Assembly (NCBI GenBank): GCA_041690255.1
Contig: JAWLHU010000016.1
Location: 113,053 to 177,052 of the forward strand
Length of the DNA: 64,000 bases
Direction: 5' to 3'
DNA from: JAWLHU01 sp041690255
GTDB taxonomy: Bacteria; Bacillota; Sulfobacillia; Symbiobacteriales; Symbiobacteriaceae
Both the position numbers and the translations under genes were made by a program. The notes under the pieces are model-generated. The model searched no databases, had not been told where the DNA came from, and worked only from the letters and a program-made list of their open reading frames with translations. Numbering within the stretch: the stretch's first letter is position 1; every line of letters begins with the position of its first letter. Positions 40,685 through 49,250 of the stretch are shown piece after piece.

Positions 40685-41872
40685 TCACTCTGCTCGGTAG
40701 CGCTGCTTCATCTGGCCCGTGCGTGGCACCTGTGCCTCCACCACGATCCGCACAGGCATCTCAGCCAGCGTCTCCGGCCACTTCTTCTCGTGGGCGCGAA
40801 AGATGCTTGGTGCCCTGCGGTAGAGAGACTGCCCAAATCCCAGGTAATCAGAGCCTGTCTCACGCAGGAGTGCGAGGGTCTCGGTCAACTCTGTCCTCAC
40901 CTGTTTGGCCAGCATCTCCTCTGCTCTGCTCAGGTCACCCCCGCGGACGATCTGTTCCGAGCAGGCCGACTCGTTCAGGTCGGCTACCACCTTGACTCGG
41001 ATCTCACCCTCGATCTTCTGATCCCGTACAGTCGTCCGGACCGAGCCCTCGCTGGAGCGAACCCGGAAGACGGCTCGCTTCTCCGGATCTTCGCAGGGTG
41101 CGGCCAGGGCGGCCCGGCTGACCCGGCCGACCGACCAGAGCGCCCCCCGGGCCTGGTCGGCGCTCAGCCAGCCCACAAGGCGGTCGCCCCGGAAGATACC
41201 GGCACCCCCGTAGATCAACTCCCGCGCGCCCGATCCCGCCTCCTCCTCGCCGTCGGGGTTCGGGTGCTTCATGTCGGCCCTCCGAAACAGCGGGAGCGTC
41301 AGGTCAATCCCTTCCTCCTGGAGGATGTTGGCCACTTCGAGCAGCCGCCGGGCCGGGGTAATGCCGCTGCGGGCCTGGACCAGATCGTTGAACCCAATGG
41401 GTCCCTCGGCGGGGACCCGCTCCTGCCGCGGGCGAATCTCCAGGAAGTTATTGGCGCTGCCCGTCGTGACGGTCACCCAGGCGGTGGGACGGACTTCCAC
41501 ACTCCGCAGGAGGAAGTCCAGGGCCGGAGCGATCCCCTTTCGGGCGAACGTCTCACCGAAGACGATCGCCCGGACATGGGCCAGGGTGATATCGCGCGAG
41601 ACCAGTTGGTTCGCCTTGCCAACCGCCTCGTCCAGGGAGAAGGCCGTCGCGGTGACGCTCCAGACATCGGCTCTCCCCTGGGAGGCGCCGCCACCCTCCT
41701 GGCCGGCCTGCTTGGGCGCGATCACATTGAAGGTGACCAGGTACTGATCATCCTCCAGGTCAACGCCGATCAGACCGACGAAGGAGACATCGGTCAGTTC
41801 CCGGCGGCTCCAGCACCCGCTGAGCAGCAGGGAGGCCAACAGAACCACGGCCAGCCGGAAGGAACGGGTCAT
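40685..41872 (-). CDS. GerC-family spore germination lipoprotein, second receptor
   Basis: A 395-residue GerC subunit with lipobox LLLSGC followed by WSRRE, matching the family start. Middle motifs (HVRAIVFGETFARKGIAPALDFLLR and IYGGAGIFRGDRLVGWLS) and the C-terminal YLGFGQSLYRRAP are typical. It is the last gene of a B-A-C operon on the minus strand and overlaps gerA by 4 bp. Confidence 0.94.
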   Translation of the reverse strand: MTRSFRLAVVLLASLLLSGCWSRRELTDVSFVGLIGVDLEDDQYLVTFNVIAPKQAGQEGGGASQGRADVWSVTATAFSLDEAVGKANQLVSRDITLAHVRAIVFGETFARKGIAPALDFLLRSVEVRPTAWVTVTTGSANNFLEIRPRQERVPAEGPIGFNDLVQARSGITPARRLLEVANILQEEGIDLTLPLFRRADMKHPNPDGEEEAGSGARELIYGGAGIFRGDRLVGWLSADQARGALWSVGRVSRAALAAPCEDPEKRAVFRVRSSEGSVRTTVRDQKIEGEIRVKVVADLNESACSEQIVRGGDLSRAEEMLAKQVRTELTETLALLRETGSDYLGFGQSLYRRAPSIFRAHEKKWPETLAEMPVRIVVEAQVPRTGQMKQRYRAE

Positions 41873-43335
41873 GAGCCAGCATCCCCTTCGTAAAATCGCT
41901 CGGCCTCCCGCGTGAGGGACGGGCTTGGTCTGTTACCCGCCCCCTTGGGCGGGCGGGGCCTCAGCCCGAGGGCGTACAGCATCTGCTCCAACTGGAAGGG
42001 GAAGAGCGGTGCGGTGTACGGTACGCCCAGGGAGCTCATACTGGAGAGATTTGCGAGGACCACCAGGTAGCCCAGCAGCAGTCCGAAGAAGCCGAAGGTG
42101 CTGGCGAGCAGCAGAAGCCCGAAGCGGTAGTAGGTGGCGGTATTTGCCAGGGTAGGACTGGGGAGGGAGAAGGCGGCCACAGCCGTGGCGGTCACCACCA
42201 GGACCATGGTCGGAGCGGTTAGGCCGCTGCGAATGGCAGCTTCACCGATCACTAGGCCACCGACGATGCTGACGGTCGGGCCGATCGCACGCGGCAGACG
42301 AACGCTGGCTTCACGCAAAATCTCAAAGAGCAGAGACATGACCAGGGCCTCGACAGGCGGTGGGAGAGGCGCTCCCTGGCGCTGCTGTAGGAGGTTGAGC
42401 GTAAGGAGCGTGGGGAGCGCCTGCAGGTGGTAGGTGGTGACCGAGACATAGATGGCCGGCAGCGGAATCGCCATGTTGAAGGCCAGGAACCGGAGCGTGC
42501 GCAGAAAGGTAACAAACGGCCGCGCTTCGTAGAAGTCGTCAGGGCTGACGAAGAAATCCATGAAGAGTGCGGGCATGATCAGTGCCCGAGGCGAGTTCTC
42601 CAGGAAGACCGCAATGCGACCGCCGGTGACATACTGGATCACGACGTCAGGCCGCTCGGTGGTGAGGATGGTGGGGAAGAGCGTGACCGGGATATCGCTG
42701 AGGGCCTCGGTCAACTGCCCCACATCCTGCACGGCGTCCTGCTTGACCGCGTGCAGCCGCTCCCGGATCGTCTTCAGCATCTTCCGGGTCGGACCACCCA
42801 TCTTGTAGGCGATGACCGCCTCAATCGGAGCGCGATCGCCGATGAACACGTTCTCCACGCGCAGGTCAGGGCTGGGGAAACGCCGCCGTATCTGAGAGAG
42901 GTTGTTGGGCAGCGACTCCGTAAAGGACTCCGACGGCCCTGAAACGCTGCCCTCCGTTTTCGGGACATCGACCGAGCGGAACGGGAAGTTGCTCAGATCC
43001 AGGCTGAGTACCTGGTTGGAGTCGCTCGTCTGCACCAGCACATGGCCACGGTTGACGGCCCAGGAGGCCGAATCCAGGTCGCGGATCGTCATGGCGGGGC
43101 GACCGACGAGCGAACCGGGTTCCCGCCCCTCCAGCATGGGGAGCAGCACGTGTGTCTCCAGCCGCTTGACATCGACCTGGGCCTGAAGATACCAGAGAAC
43201 CGCCCAACGAGCCACTCCCGATTGGGGGGGCAGGCTCAGTTCCCGGGTGACGAAGCCGGCTTGCTGGGATATCGTTTCATGGATCAACTGGCGAGTGGAC
43301 TCGAGATCAGCGTCGAGCCGTGGGCTATGCCCCAT
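41869..43335 (-). CDS. GerA-family spore germination receptor A subunit, second receptor
   Basis: A 488-residue A subunit. Soluble N-terminal domain, then motifs such as VIQYVTGGRIAVFLENSPRA, FFVSPDDFYEARPF and the membrane domain with LPPPVEALVMSLLFEILREA and SIVGGLVIGEAAI. It overlaps gerB by 11 bp upstream and gerC by 4 bp downstream. Sequence differs considerably from the A subunit at 8799, so the two receptors are not recent duplicates. Confidence 0.95.
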   Translation of the reverse strand: MGHSPRLDADLESTRQLIHETISQQAGFVTRELSLPPQSGVARWAVLWYLQAQVDVKRLETHVLLPMLEGREPGSLVGRPAMTIRDLDSASWAVNRGHVLVQTSDSNQVLSLDLSNFPFRSVDVPKTEGSVSGPSESFTESLPNNLSQIRRRFPSPDLRVENVFIGDRAPIEAVIAYKMGGPTRKMLKTIRERLHAVKQDAVQDVGQLTEALSDIPVTLFPTILTTERPDVVIQYVTGGRIAVFLENSPRALIMPALFMDFFVSPDDFYEARPFVTFLRTLRFLAFNMAIPLPAIYVSVTTYHLQALPTLLTLNLLQQRQGAPLPPPVEALVMSLLFEILREASVRLPRAIGPTVSIVGGLVIGEAAIRSGLTAPTMVLVVTATAVAAFSLPSPTLANTATYYRFGLLLLASTFGFFGLLLGYLVVLANLSSMSSLGVPYTAPLFPFQLEQMLYALGLRPRPPKGAGNRPSPSLTREAERFYEGDAGS

Positions 43336-44452
43336 GGCGGCCTACCTCCTGGCCGGTGCGGTGGCGGCGCCGCGCCCAGGCTACCGTCAGAAGAACAGGG
43401 GGGACGAAGACACCCAGCATCGCCCCCGCGGGCAGGTATACAGAGCGGATGAACTCATCGAAGAACGGCTTATTCGGAAAGAGTAGTTCCGCACCGATCA
43501 CCGTGAGCAGGCCGATGCCGATCAGGAGCGGAGAACCGGTGGCTCGCCGCAGCCCGAACAACTGGGTCGCCCCTCTGACCGCCACCAGGAGGAAAAGGGC
43601 GAGACGGACGTAGGCGCCGGCCAGCCACTGGTGGACAGCCAGCAGGTCCGTGCGCTCGAAGAAGCGGGCCAGACTGACCATCATCCAATGGGTGAAGGTC
43701 GGATAGGGCATCTGTTCTGCGACCCGGTACCCGAGGGTTGCGATCGATCCTGCCAGCGGACCGGTCATCGTAATGACGACGTAGAGCAGCGCAAGGAGCG
43801 AGTACTTGAGCATCCGCTTGCGCTCCGGGGGGGAGACGTGGCCCGTGATCATCATCAGAACGGACATCTCGCCGAAGTAGCCCAGCCCGAGGAAGGTGGT
43901 GGAGAGCACCGGACCCACGCCGAACTCGAAGAGGGGGGTCAGCAGGCTGTAGTCCTTGGCCTGCGCCGTGCCCAGGGAGACGAGCATCCCCAGTCCGGTC
44001 AGGAGCGGGAGGGTGAACTGGTTGACCCGGGCGACGGCGTCGAGACCCATCCAGGCGCAGTAAAGCACAGCCAGCATATAGGTGAGGCCCAGCACCCATG
44101 AGGGGGTCTGCATGAGAATGGAGTCGACCATCCAGTCGGTGGTCATTCGGAGGGTAAAGACCACGGTGGTCAGGTAGTAGATCAGGTAGAGTCCTGCGAC
44201 AGGGTAGCCGGCGTACCCAAGGACCCTGGGCAGATACTCGACCAGGCTCTGGCCGGGGTGGAACTGGCTGAGCCTTATCATCGACCAGACGGCCACCGCG
44301 GCAATCGGCATGGCCACCAGCCCGGCCATCCAGGAGTCGCGACCGCCAGCCTGTATGAAGAAGGTGACCGCCAGGGCGTGCCCGGTCAGCGAAACAGCCC
44401 CTGCGACCAACATGGCGGCCTGGAGTGCCGATATCTGCCACTTCTTGTTCAC
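43325..44452 (-). CDS. GerB-family spore germination permease, second receptor
   Basis: A 375-residue membrane protein with about ten helices, starting QISALQAAMLVAGAVSLTGH. It is first in this operon (order B-A-C), unlike the A-C-B order of the operon at 8.8-12.9 kb. No D-like small gene accompanies it. A sigma-G-like promoter lies 30-60 bp upstream. Confidence 0.92.
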   Translation of the reverse strand: MNKKWQISALQAAMLVAGAVSLTGHALAVTFFIQAGGRDSWMAGLVAMPIAAVAVWSMIRLSQFHPGQSLVEYLPRVLGYAGYPVAGLYLIYYLTTVVFTLRMTTDWMVDSILMQTPSWVLGLTYMLAVLYCAWMGLDAVARVNQFTLPLLTGLGMLVSLGTAQAKDYSLLTPLFEFGVGPVLSTTFLGLGYFGEMSVLMMITGHVSPPERKRMLKYSLLALLYVVITMTGPLAGSIATLGYRVAEQMPYPTFTHWMMVSLARFFERTDLLAVHQWLAGAYVRLALFLLVAVRGATQLFGLRRATGSPLLIGIGLLTVIGAELLFPNKPFFDEFIRSVYLPAGAMLGVFVPPVLLTVAWARRRHRTGQEVGRHGA

Positions 44453-44481
44453 AGGATCCCCCTCCTGATCTCGTCTCCTGC

Positions 44482-44512
44482 TAGTGTGGGGGAAACATCC
44501 CGTCGCTATTCC
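44482..44512 (-). promoter_or_regulatory. Sigma-G-like promoter of the gerB-gerA-gerC operon
   Basis: On the minus strand GGAATA (44512-44507), 18-bp spacer, CACACTA (44488-44482). The sigma-G consensus is TGAATA-N17/18-CATACTA; 5 of 6 and 6 of 7 positions match. Forespore expression is usual for ger operons. Confidence 0.55.
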
Positions 44513-44596
44513 AGCGTGTGGACGGCGGGCAGCCGGTGGGAGACCCGACGGTGCACGGCCCGCTCATCGGCAGCGTATACTGTCGTGGGTAGGGGG

Positions 44597-45262
44597 GTGG
44601 CAATTTTGGATCCCACTTCGCTGGTGCTCCTCGCCCTCGCCCTCAGCCTGGACTCGCTCATGGTCGGTATCCTCTACGGCGTTCGGGGGATTCGCCTCTC
44701 GTGGCCGGCCATCGGGATCGTCGCCCTGGCCACCGGCCTGCTCCTCATGCTCTCCATGGCAGCCGGCCGCTCCATGGCGAGCACGCTTCCCCCGGATCTG
44801 GCGCGGCGCCTGGGAGCCCTCCTGTTGGTGGCAGTGGGCATCTGGATTACCTACCAGACCCTTCGGTCCCAGCGGCGGGAGGTACCCACCGCGGGGGATC
44901 GAGAGCCTGAGATCCCGGTACGCCGGGTCTGGCGCCTCCGACTGGGGTCGGTCGGGATCGTGATCGAGATCCTCCGGGAGCCCGGAGCGGCCGACCTGGA
45001 CCGTTCTGGTTCGATCAACCCCGTGGAGGCCGTCTTCCTGGGCGTGGCACTGGCGCTCGACTCCACGGCCGCCGGTCTCGGTGCTGCCATGGCCGGGTAC
45101 TCGCCGGTCGGACTGCCCATGGCCGCCATGGCAGCCAGCCTGGTCCTGCTCTCTGCCGGCTCCCGATGGGCCCGGCTGCTTCCCTTCCGGCTCGAAGGGC
45201 CGTGGGCCGCCCTGCATGGCGTTTTCCTGCTGGTGGTGGGGCTCTACCGCATGGTTCTATAG
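44597..45262 (+). CDS. ytaF: Sporulation membrane protein YtaF (MntP-like)
   Basis: A 221-residue protein with six hydrophobic segments in two repeated halves, each starting with the same theme: LALALSLDSLMVGILYG and LGVALALDSTAAGLGAAM. The middle linker contains D-L-D-R-S-G-S-I-N-P, the conserved YtaF feature. Related to MntP-type cation exporters; YtaF is linked to sporulation in Bacillus. The start is uncertain: GTG 44597 or TTG 44606. It lies just upstream of spoIVA. Confidence 0.85.
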   Translation: MAILDPTSLVLLALALSLDSLMVGILYGVRGIRLSWPAIGIVALATGLLLMLSMAAGRSMASTLPPDLARRLGALLLVAVGIWITYQTLRSQRREVPTAGDREPEIPVRRVWRLRLGSVGIVIEILREPGAADLDRSGSINPVEAVFLGVALALDSTAAGLGAAMAGYSPVGLPMAAMAASLVLLSAGSRWARLLPFRLEGPWAALHGVFLLVVGLYRMVL

Positions 45263-45268
45263 CGTGCT

Positions 45269-45305
45269 GCGGCGTGCCATCCCCTGGCACGCCGCTTGCG
45301 ATTTC
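45269..45305 (+). terminator. Terminator after ytaF
   Basis: A perfect 11-bp stem GCGGCGTGCCA/TGGCACGCCGC with a 5-nt loop, followed by TTGCGATTTCG. The rest of the gap to spoIVA (45306-45535) contains CATACCCT at 45317-45324, a possible sigma-E -10, without a convincing -35. Confidence 0.65.
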
Positions 45306-45535
45306 GAAAACCTAGACATACCCTCCCCGGGAGTTTCATAGGAATGGCGGTAAGACACGGGGACTGTACCCGAGTAGGCGCCGACCCCGACGGCACGAAA
45401 GGGGGGACCGGGACCGCCCCGGAGGGTGGTGGTCAGGACAGACTCTGGTCGGATGTACCGAGCAACTTCCAAGTACACGTGTCGCTGCGGCGCATTCCAC
45501 CGCCTGCGCACGGCGGCACCAGGGAGGGTCAAGGC

Positions 45536-47017
45536 GTGGAGAAGTTTGACATCTTTGAAGACGTAGCCAGGCGGACCGGAGGGGACATTTACATCGGTGT
45601 GGTCGGCCCCGTGCGCACCGGCAAATCCACCTTCATTCGTCGCTTCGCAGAACTCGTCATCCTGCCCAACATCGAAGATGAGTACGAGCAGGCCCGCATC
45701 CGCGACGAGCTGCCGCAGTCTGGCGGCGGGAAGACCATCATGACCGTGGAGCCCAAGTTCATCCCCGATGATGCGATCGAGATGACGGTGAAGGAAGGGC
45801 TGACGGTCCGAATCCGGATGGTGGACTCGGTCGGATACGCTGTGGAGGGCGCCCTGGGTTACCTGGACGAGACCGGCGCGGCCCGGATGGTCCAGACCCC
45901 CTGGTTCGAGGGAGAGATCCCGTTCCACGACGCCGCGGAGATGGGGACCCGGAAGGTGGTCGCAGATCACTCGACCATCGCCGTGCTCATGACGACCGAC
46001 GGCTCGATCACCGACCTGGCCCGGGGGAAGTACCTGGATGCCGAGGAGCGGGTCGTGGCCGAACTGCAGGCGCTGGGCAAGCCCTTCGTCGTGGTGCTGA
46101 ACACCACGCGCCCCTATGCCCAGGAAGCGATGGAGCTGGCCGGCGAACTGGAGGTCAAGTACGGCGCCCCGGTCATCCCGCTCGATGTGAGCGAGATGAG
46201 CGACCAGGACGTCGGCCTGATCATGGAGCAGGCGCTCTTCGAGTTCCCCGTGCGGGAGGCACATATCGCACTGCCCCGCTGGGTTGAGGAGTTGGAGCGG
46301 ACGCATCCGCTGCGGGCTCAGTTCGAGGAGTCGATCACCGAGGCCCTTCAAGGCATCCGCAAGATTCGCGACGTGGACGCGGCAGTCGAGCGACTGGGCT
46401 CCTACGAGTTCATGGCGTCGGTCAGCCTACGCTCGATCGACATGGGCGCAGGCATCGCCATGGTGGAGACCGAGGCGCGGGATGATCTCTACTACCAGAC
46501 CCTGGAGGAGATCACCGGTGTGCCCCTGGAGGGGAAGCACACCATGGTCCGGATGCTGCGGGAGTACGCCCACGCCAAGCGGGAGTACGACCGGGTCCGG
46601 GACGCCCTGACCGATGTCCGGGCCACCGGCTATGGCGTGGTCACCCCCGAGCTCTCCGACCTGACCTTCGAGGAGCCCGAACTGGTCCGGCAGGGGATCA
46701 TGTACGGCGTCAAGCTGCGGGCCACGGCGCCCAGCCTTCACTTCATCCGGGCCGATATCAACGCCGAGGTAACCCCGATCATCGGTACCGCCAAACAGGG
46801 GGAGGAACTGGTCCAGTACCTTCTCGACCGGTTCGAGGATGATCCGCAGAAGCTCTGGGACTTCGATATCTTCGGTAAGTCGCTCCACGAGCTGGTCCAG
46901 GAGGGGATTCGGTCCAAGCTCTACCGCATGCCTGAGGACGCCCAGGCGAAGCTCCAGGAGACGCTGACCCGGATCATTAACGAGGGTTCTGGCGGCTTGA
47001 TCTGCATCATCATCTGA
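45536..47017 (+). CDS. spoIVA: Stage IV sporulation protein A (coat morphogenetic ATPase)
   Basis: Forms the basement layer of the spore coat around the forespore and polymerises with ATP hydrolysis. The N-terminal P-loop GVVGPVRTGKST, the conserved FVVVLNTTRPYAQEA and the hydrophobic C-terminal end (GSGGLICIII) are diagnostic. From GTG 45536 the protein is 493 residues, essentially the usual length. GGGAGGGTC precedes the start; the long in-frame upstream extension to 45296 is not part of the gene. It is the strongest marker of an endospore former in the window. Confidence 0.98.
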   Translation: MEKFDIFEDVARRTGGDIYIGVVGPVRTGKSTFIRRFAELVILPNIEDEYEQARIRDELPQSGGGKTIMTVEPKFIPDDAIEMTVKEGLTVRIRMVDSVGYAVEGALGYLDETGAARMVQTPWFEGEIPFHDAAEMGTRKVVADHSTIAVLMTTDGSITDLARGKYLDAEERVVAELQALGKPFVVVLNTTRPYAQEAMELAGELEVKYGAPVIPLDVSEMSDQDVGLIMEQALFEFPVREAHIALPRWVEELERTHPLRAQFEESITEALQGIRKIRDVDAAVERLGSYEFMASVSLRSIDMGAGIAMVETEARDDLYYQTLEEITGVPLEGKHTMVRMLREYAHAKREYDRVRDALTDVRATGYGVVTPELSDLTFEEPELVRQGIMYGVKLRATAPSLHFIRADINAEVTPIIGTAKQGEELVQYLLDRFEDDPQKLWDFDIFGKSLHELVQEGIRSKLYRMPEDAQAKLQETLTRIINEGSGGLICIII

Positions 47018-47072
47018 TTACCGGGGTTGCGGGGGGCCTACCATAGATCAGCATGATGAAGAGGGAAGGCTG

Positions 47073-47111
47073 GCTGCAGAGGGGGCAAATGTCCCCTCTG
47101 CAGCGCTTTTC
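47073..47111 (+). terminator. Terminator of spoIVA
   Basis: A perfect 12-bp stem GCTGCAGAGGGG/CCCCTCTGCAGC with an 8-nt loop, followed by GCTTTTC. Confidence 0.85.
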
Positions 47112-47277
47112 CTGAACCCTCCCGCGGCGCGGGACGTCAGATATGTGAATCCGGAAACAAGCCATCTTCCATTCACCTGCAGCGGATATGATGAAGCAAT
47201 ATTGCGAAGTCTGAGCGGGTATGGTAGACTGTCCCGTGGGTTTTTTCGTTGGAATCGAGATGGATCGAGGAGGACGA

Positions 47278-47538
47278 GTGTTCGTGGGTACCGTCGTTCA
47301 GTTCCCGCCACGCAGCGTGGACGCCGCTGAGAGGGCCGAGGCGATCCTGGCCAAGATTGGTGAGGTTTACCGGCGGAGGAGCAAGGCGAAGGAGGAGCTG
47401 CCGGTGGTTCTGGCCAAGCTGGCCGGAGCCGGCGAAACCGACCTGGTGCTCAAGGCGATTGGCCTTTGGGGGTCGGGCGAACTGGAGCCCGACGAGGTGT
47501 TGGATCTCTGCCAGAAGACCGTGGGCAGGAACCTTTGA
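47278..47538 (+). CDS. Small helical protein of unknown function
   Basis: An 86-residue protein with a short beta start (FVGTVVQF) and helical remainder (AERAEAILAKIGEVYRRRSK ... DLVLKAIGLWGSGELEPDEVL). No family recognised. GTG 47278 has GAGGAGG 4-9 bp upstream. Longer in-frame starts at 47221 (ATG) and 47260 (ATG) exist. It lies alone between the spoIVA terminator and the metX promoter. Confidence 0.65.
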   Translation: MFVGTVVQFPPRSVDAAERAEAILAKIGEVYRRRSKAKEELPVVLAKLAGAGETDLVLKAIGLWGSGELEPDEVLDLCQKTVGRNL

Positions 47539-47580
47539 GTGCAAGATTCGGGTTACTGATCCGCGAGATCCAGACCCCTG

Positions 47581-47609
47581 TTGACACCCCATTCCGGTCA
47601 TGCTACTAT
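47581..47609 (+). promoter_or_regulatory. Promoter of the SAM riboswitch-metX unit
   Basis: Consensus TTGACA (47581-47586), 17-bp spacer, TACTAT (47604-47609) with an extended TGC just before the -10. Confidence 0.85.
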
Positions 47610-47667
47610 GTGCCTTGTATTGTCACAACTGCATAGGGATATCCCCCGGACCCATTCGTCCGGCGGG

Positions 47668-47790
47668 CTCTTATCCAGAGAGGTGGAGGGACTTGGCCCG
47701 ATGAAACCCGGCAACCCAGGATGCGCCTGCGGCGTATCTGAAGGTGCCAATTCCACCGACTGCCTGGTTGGCGGTCGGAAGATAAGAGAG
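47668..47790 (+). promoter_or_regulatory. SAM-I (S-box) riboswitch
   Basis: All S-box landmarks are present: CTCTTATCCAGAGAGGTGGA at the 5' side, GGCCCGATGAAACCCGGCAA in the centre, AAGGTGCCAATTCC, and GATAAGAGAG closing stem P1. It should bind S-adenosylmethionine and switch off metX by the terminator at 47823-47855. Confidence 0.97.
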
Positions 47791-47822
47791 CGTACGAAGT
47801 TCACGCTTGTTTGCGTATACGT

Positions 47823-47855
47823 GCCGCTCCTTATTGGGGCGGCTCTTTCTTTTCT
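47823..47855 (+). terminator. Riboswitch-controlled terminator upstream of metX
   Basis: GCCGCTCC (47823-47830) pairs with GGGGCGGC (47836-47843), 5-nt loop, then TCTTTCTTTTCT. GAGCG at the end of the aptamer (47787-47791) can pair with CGCTC (47825-47829) as antiterminator. Confidence 0.88.
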
Positions 47856-47878
47856 GCAAGACTGAGGAGGGCGGGTAG

Positions 47879-49027
47879 GTGAGCCTTTTGGAGATATCGC
47901 CCCTGCTGTCGAAGCGGCAACAGGCCGTCGTCGCAACGGAAGAGAGCCCGCTGCTCCTGGAGAGCGGGCGCACTCTTGGGCCGGTCACCCTGGCCTACGA
48001 GACGTTTGGCCGGCTCAGCGCAACGCGCGACAATGCCATTCTGATCTGCCACGCCCTGACCGGCGACAGCCACGTGGCCGGCCGCTACGACCCCGCTGAT
48101 CGGAAGCCCGGCTGGTGGGATGATGCGGTGGGCCCGGGCAAGGCGATCGACACAGACCGCTTCTTCGTCATTGCCTCCAACGTGCTGGGTGGCTGCCAGG
48201 GTTCGACCGGCCCGGCAGCGATCAACCCCTACACCGGCCGGCCCTACGGGCTGGAGTTCCCGGTCATTACCCCGCGCGACATGGTCCGGGCCCAGGCCCG
48301 CCTCGTGGACCACCTGGGCATTGAGCGCCTCGTCGCCGTGATCGGCGGCTCGCTGGGAGCCATGCAGACCCTGGAGTGGGGTGCGACTTACCCCGACCGG
48401 GTGCGCGGCATCATCCCGATCGGCGGAGCGGGGCGCTTTCACCCGCAGGGGATCGCCTTCAATGAGGTGCAGCGCCAGGCGATCCTGAATGACCCGGGCT
48501 TCCAGGGCGGCCATTACTACGGCACGCCCGGACCGGTGAACGGGTTGGCCACGGCCCGGATGCTCGGCATGATCACCTACCGCTCTGACGAGTCCATGTG
48601 GCGTCAGTTCGGCCGGGAGGTCCGGGGGGAAGGTTCCGACCTGGACCGCGGGTTCGGGGTCACCTACCAGGTCGAGTCCTACCTGCATTATCAGGGTGAG
48701 GCGCTGGTCAAACGGTTCGATGCCAACTCCTACCTCTATCTCTCCCGGGCAATGGATCTCATGGACCTGGGCCGCGGGCGGTTCTCCTACGAGGCGGCCC
48801 ACGGGCTGATCACGGCGAAGGTGCTCTCCATAGGGATTCGCTCTGACCTGCTCTTCCCGCCCTATCTGCAGCGGGAGACAGTGGACCTGGTCCGGGCAGC
48901 CGGCGGCGATGCCTCCTACCTGGAGATGGACTCACCCTGGGGACATGACGCCTTCCTCGTCGATTTCCATCTCATTGATGAACCGGTTCGCCGCTTTCTC
49001 CACCTTCTTCATTCAGATGACCAATAG
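47879..49027 (+). CDS. metX: Homoserine O-acetyltransferase
   Basis: Alpha/beta-hydrolase enzyme that activates homoserine for methionine synthesis. Nucleophile Ser in VIGGSLGAMQ, the upstream VLGGCQGSTGP motif, and catalytic Asp and His in the C-terminal part (PWGHDAFLVD). Length 382 is normal. Acetyl versus succinyl specificity cannot be read with certainty. The GTG start follows GGAGGGCGGG. Control by the SAM riboswitch fits feedback from the pathway end product. The trans-sulfuration enzyme at 7527 might use its product. Confidence 0.95.
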   Translation: MSLLEISPLLSKRQQAVVATEESPLLLESGRTLGPVTLAYETFGRLSATRDNAILICHALTGDSHVAGRYDPADRKPGWWDDAVGPGKAIDTDRFFVIASNVLGGCQGSTGPAAINPYTGRPYGLEFPVITPRDMVRAQARLVDHLGIERLVAVIGGSLGAMQTLEWGATYPDRVRGIIPIGGAGRFHPQGIAFNEVQRQAILNDPGFQGGHYYGTPGPVNGLATARMLGMITYRSDESMWRQFGREVRGEGSDLDRGFGVTYQVESYLHYQGEALVKRFDANSYLYLSRAMDLMDLGRGRFSYEAAHGLITAKVLSIGIRSDLLFPPYLQRETVDLVRAAGGDASYLEMDSPWGHDAFLVDFHLIDEPVRRFLHLLHSDDQ

Positions 49028-49054
49028 ACGTCTGCCCGGTACTGGGTGTATAAT
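49025..49054 (+). promoter_or_regulatory. Promoter of lysC
   Basis: TAGACG (49025-49030), 18-bp spacer, TATAAT (49049-49054). The metX stop codon forms part of the -35. The leader to lysC is about 190 nt. Confidence 0.6.
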
Positions 49055-49124
49055 CGGGGACAATCTTGTGCGGCCGATTCGGACCGCTGCCGCCGATACC
49101 GCAGGAGCGCAAGGGGGTGGGCCG

Positions 49125-49211
49125 ATGGATGGCTCGGGGAAAGCCGGGAAAAGTCTGACGGAGACCGACAAAGCAGGAGCCCGCCCGCGATCGACCATGA
49201 TCGCACGATAA
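49125..49211 (+). CDS. Possible 28-residue leader peptide upstream of lysC
   Basis: GGGGGTGG lies 4-11 bp before an ATG. The ORF encodes a basic peptide with three Lys, three Thr and an internal Met, ending 39 bp before lysC. Several short hairpins (GGCT/AGCC, GTCT/AGAC, GCGATC/GATCGC) overlap it. Enrichment for Lys, Thr or Met is modest, so leader-peptide attenuation is only a possibility. Confidence 0.3.
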   Translation: MDGSGKAGKSLTETDKAGARPRSTMIAR

Positions 49212-49250
49212 TCTAGGACGGTATCGATCGGTAAGGAGGTCTGGGCGCTC

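Noticed and set aside
47048..47311. Minus-strand 87-codon ORF after spoIVA
   Set aside because: It runs through the spoIVA terminator and overlaps the better-supported small gene at 47278; no ribosome site.
49055..49250. Lysine riboswitch upstream of lysC
   Set aside because: The conserved L-box segments (AGGTGC and the GCCGAAG-type motifs with the P1 closing strand) are missing.
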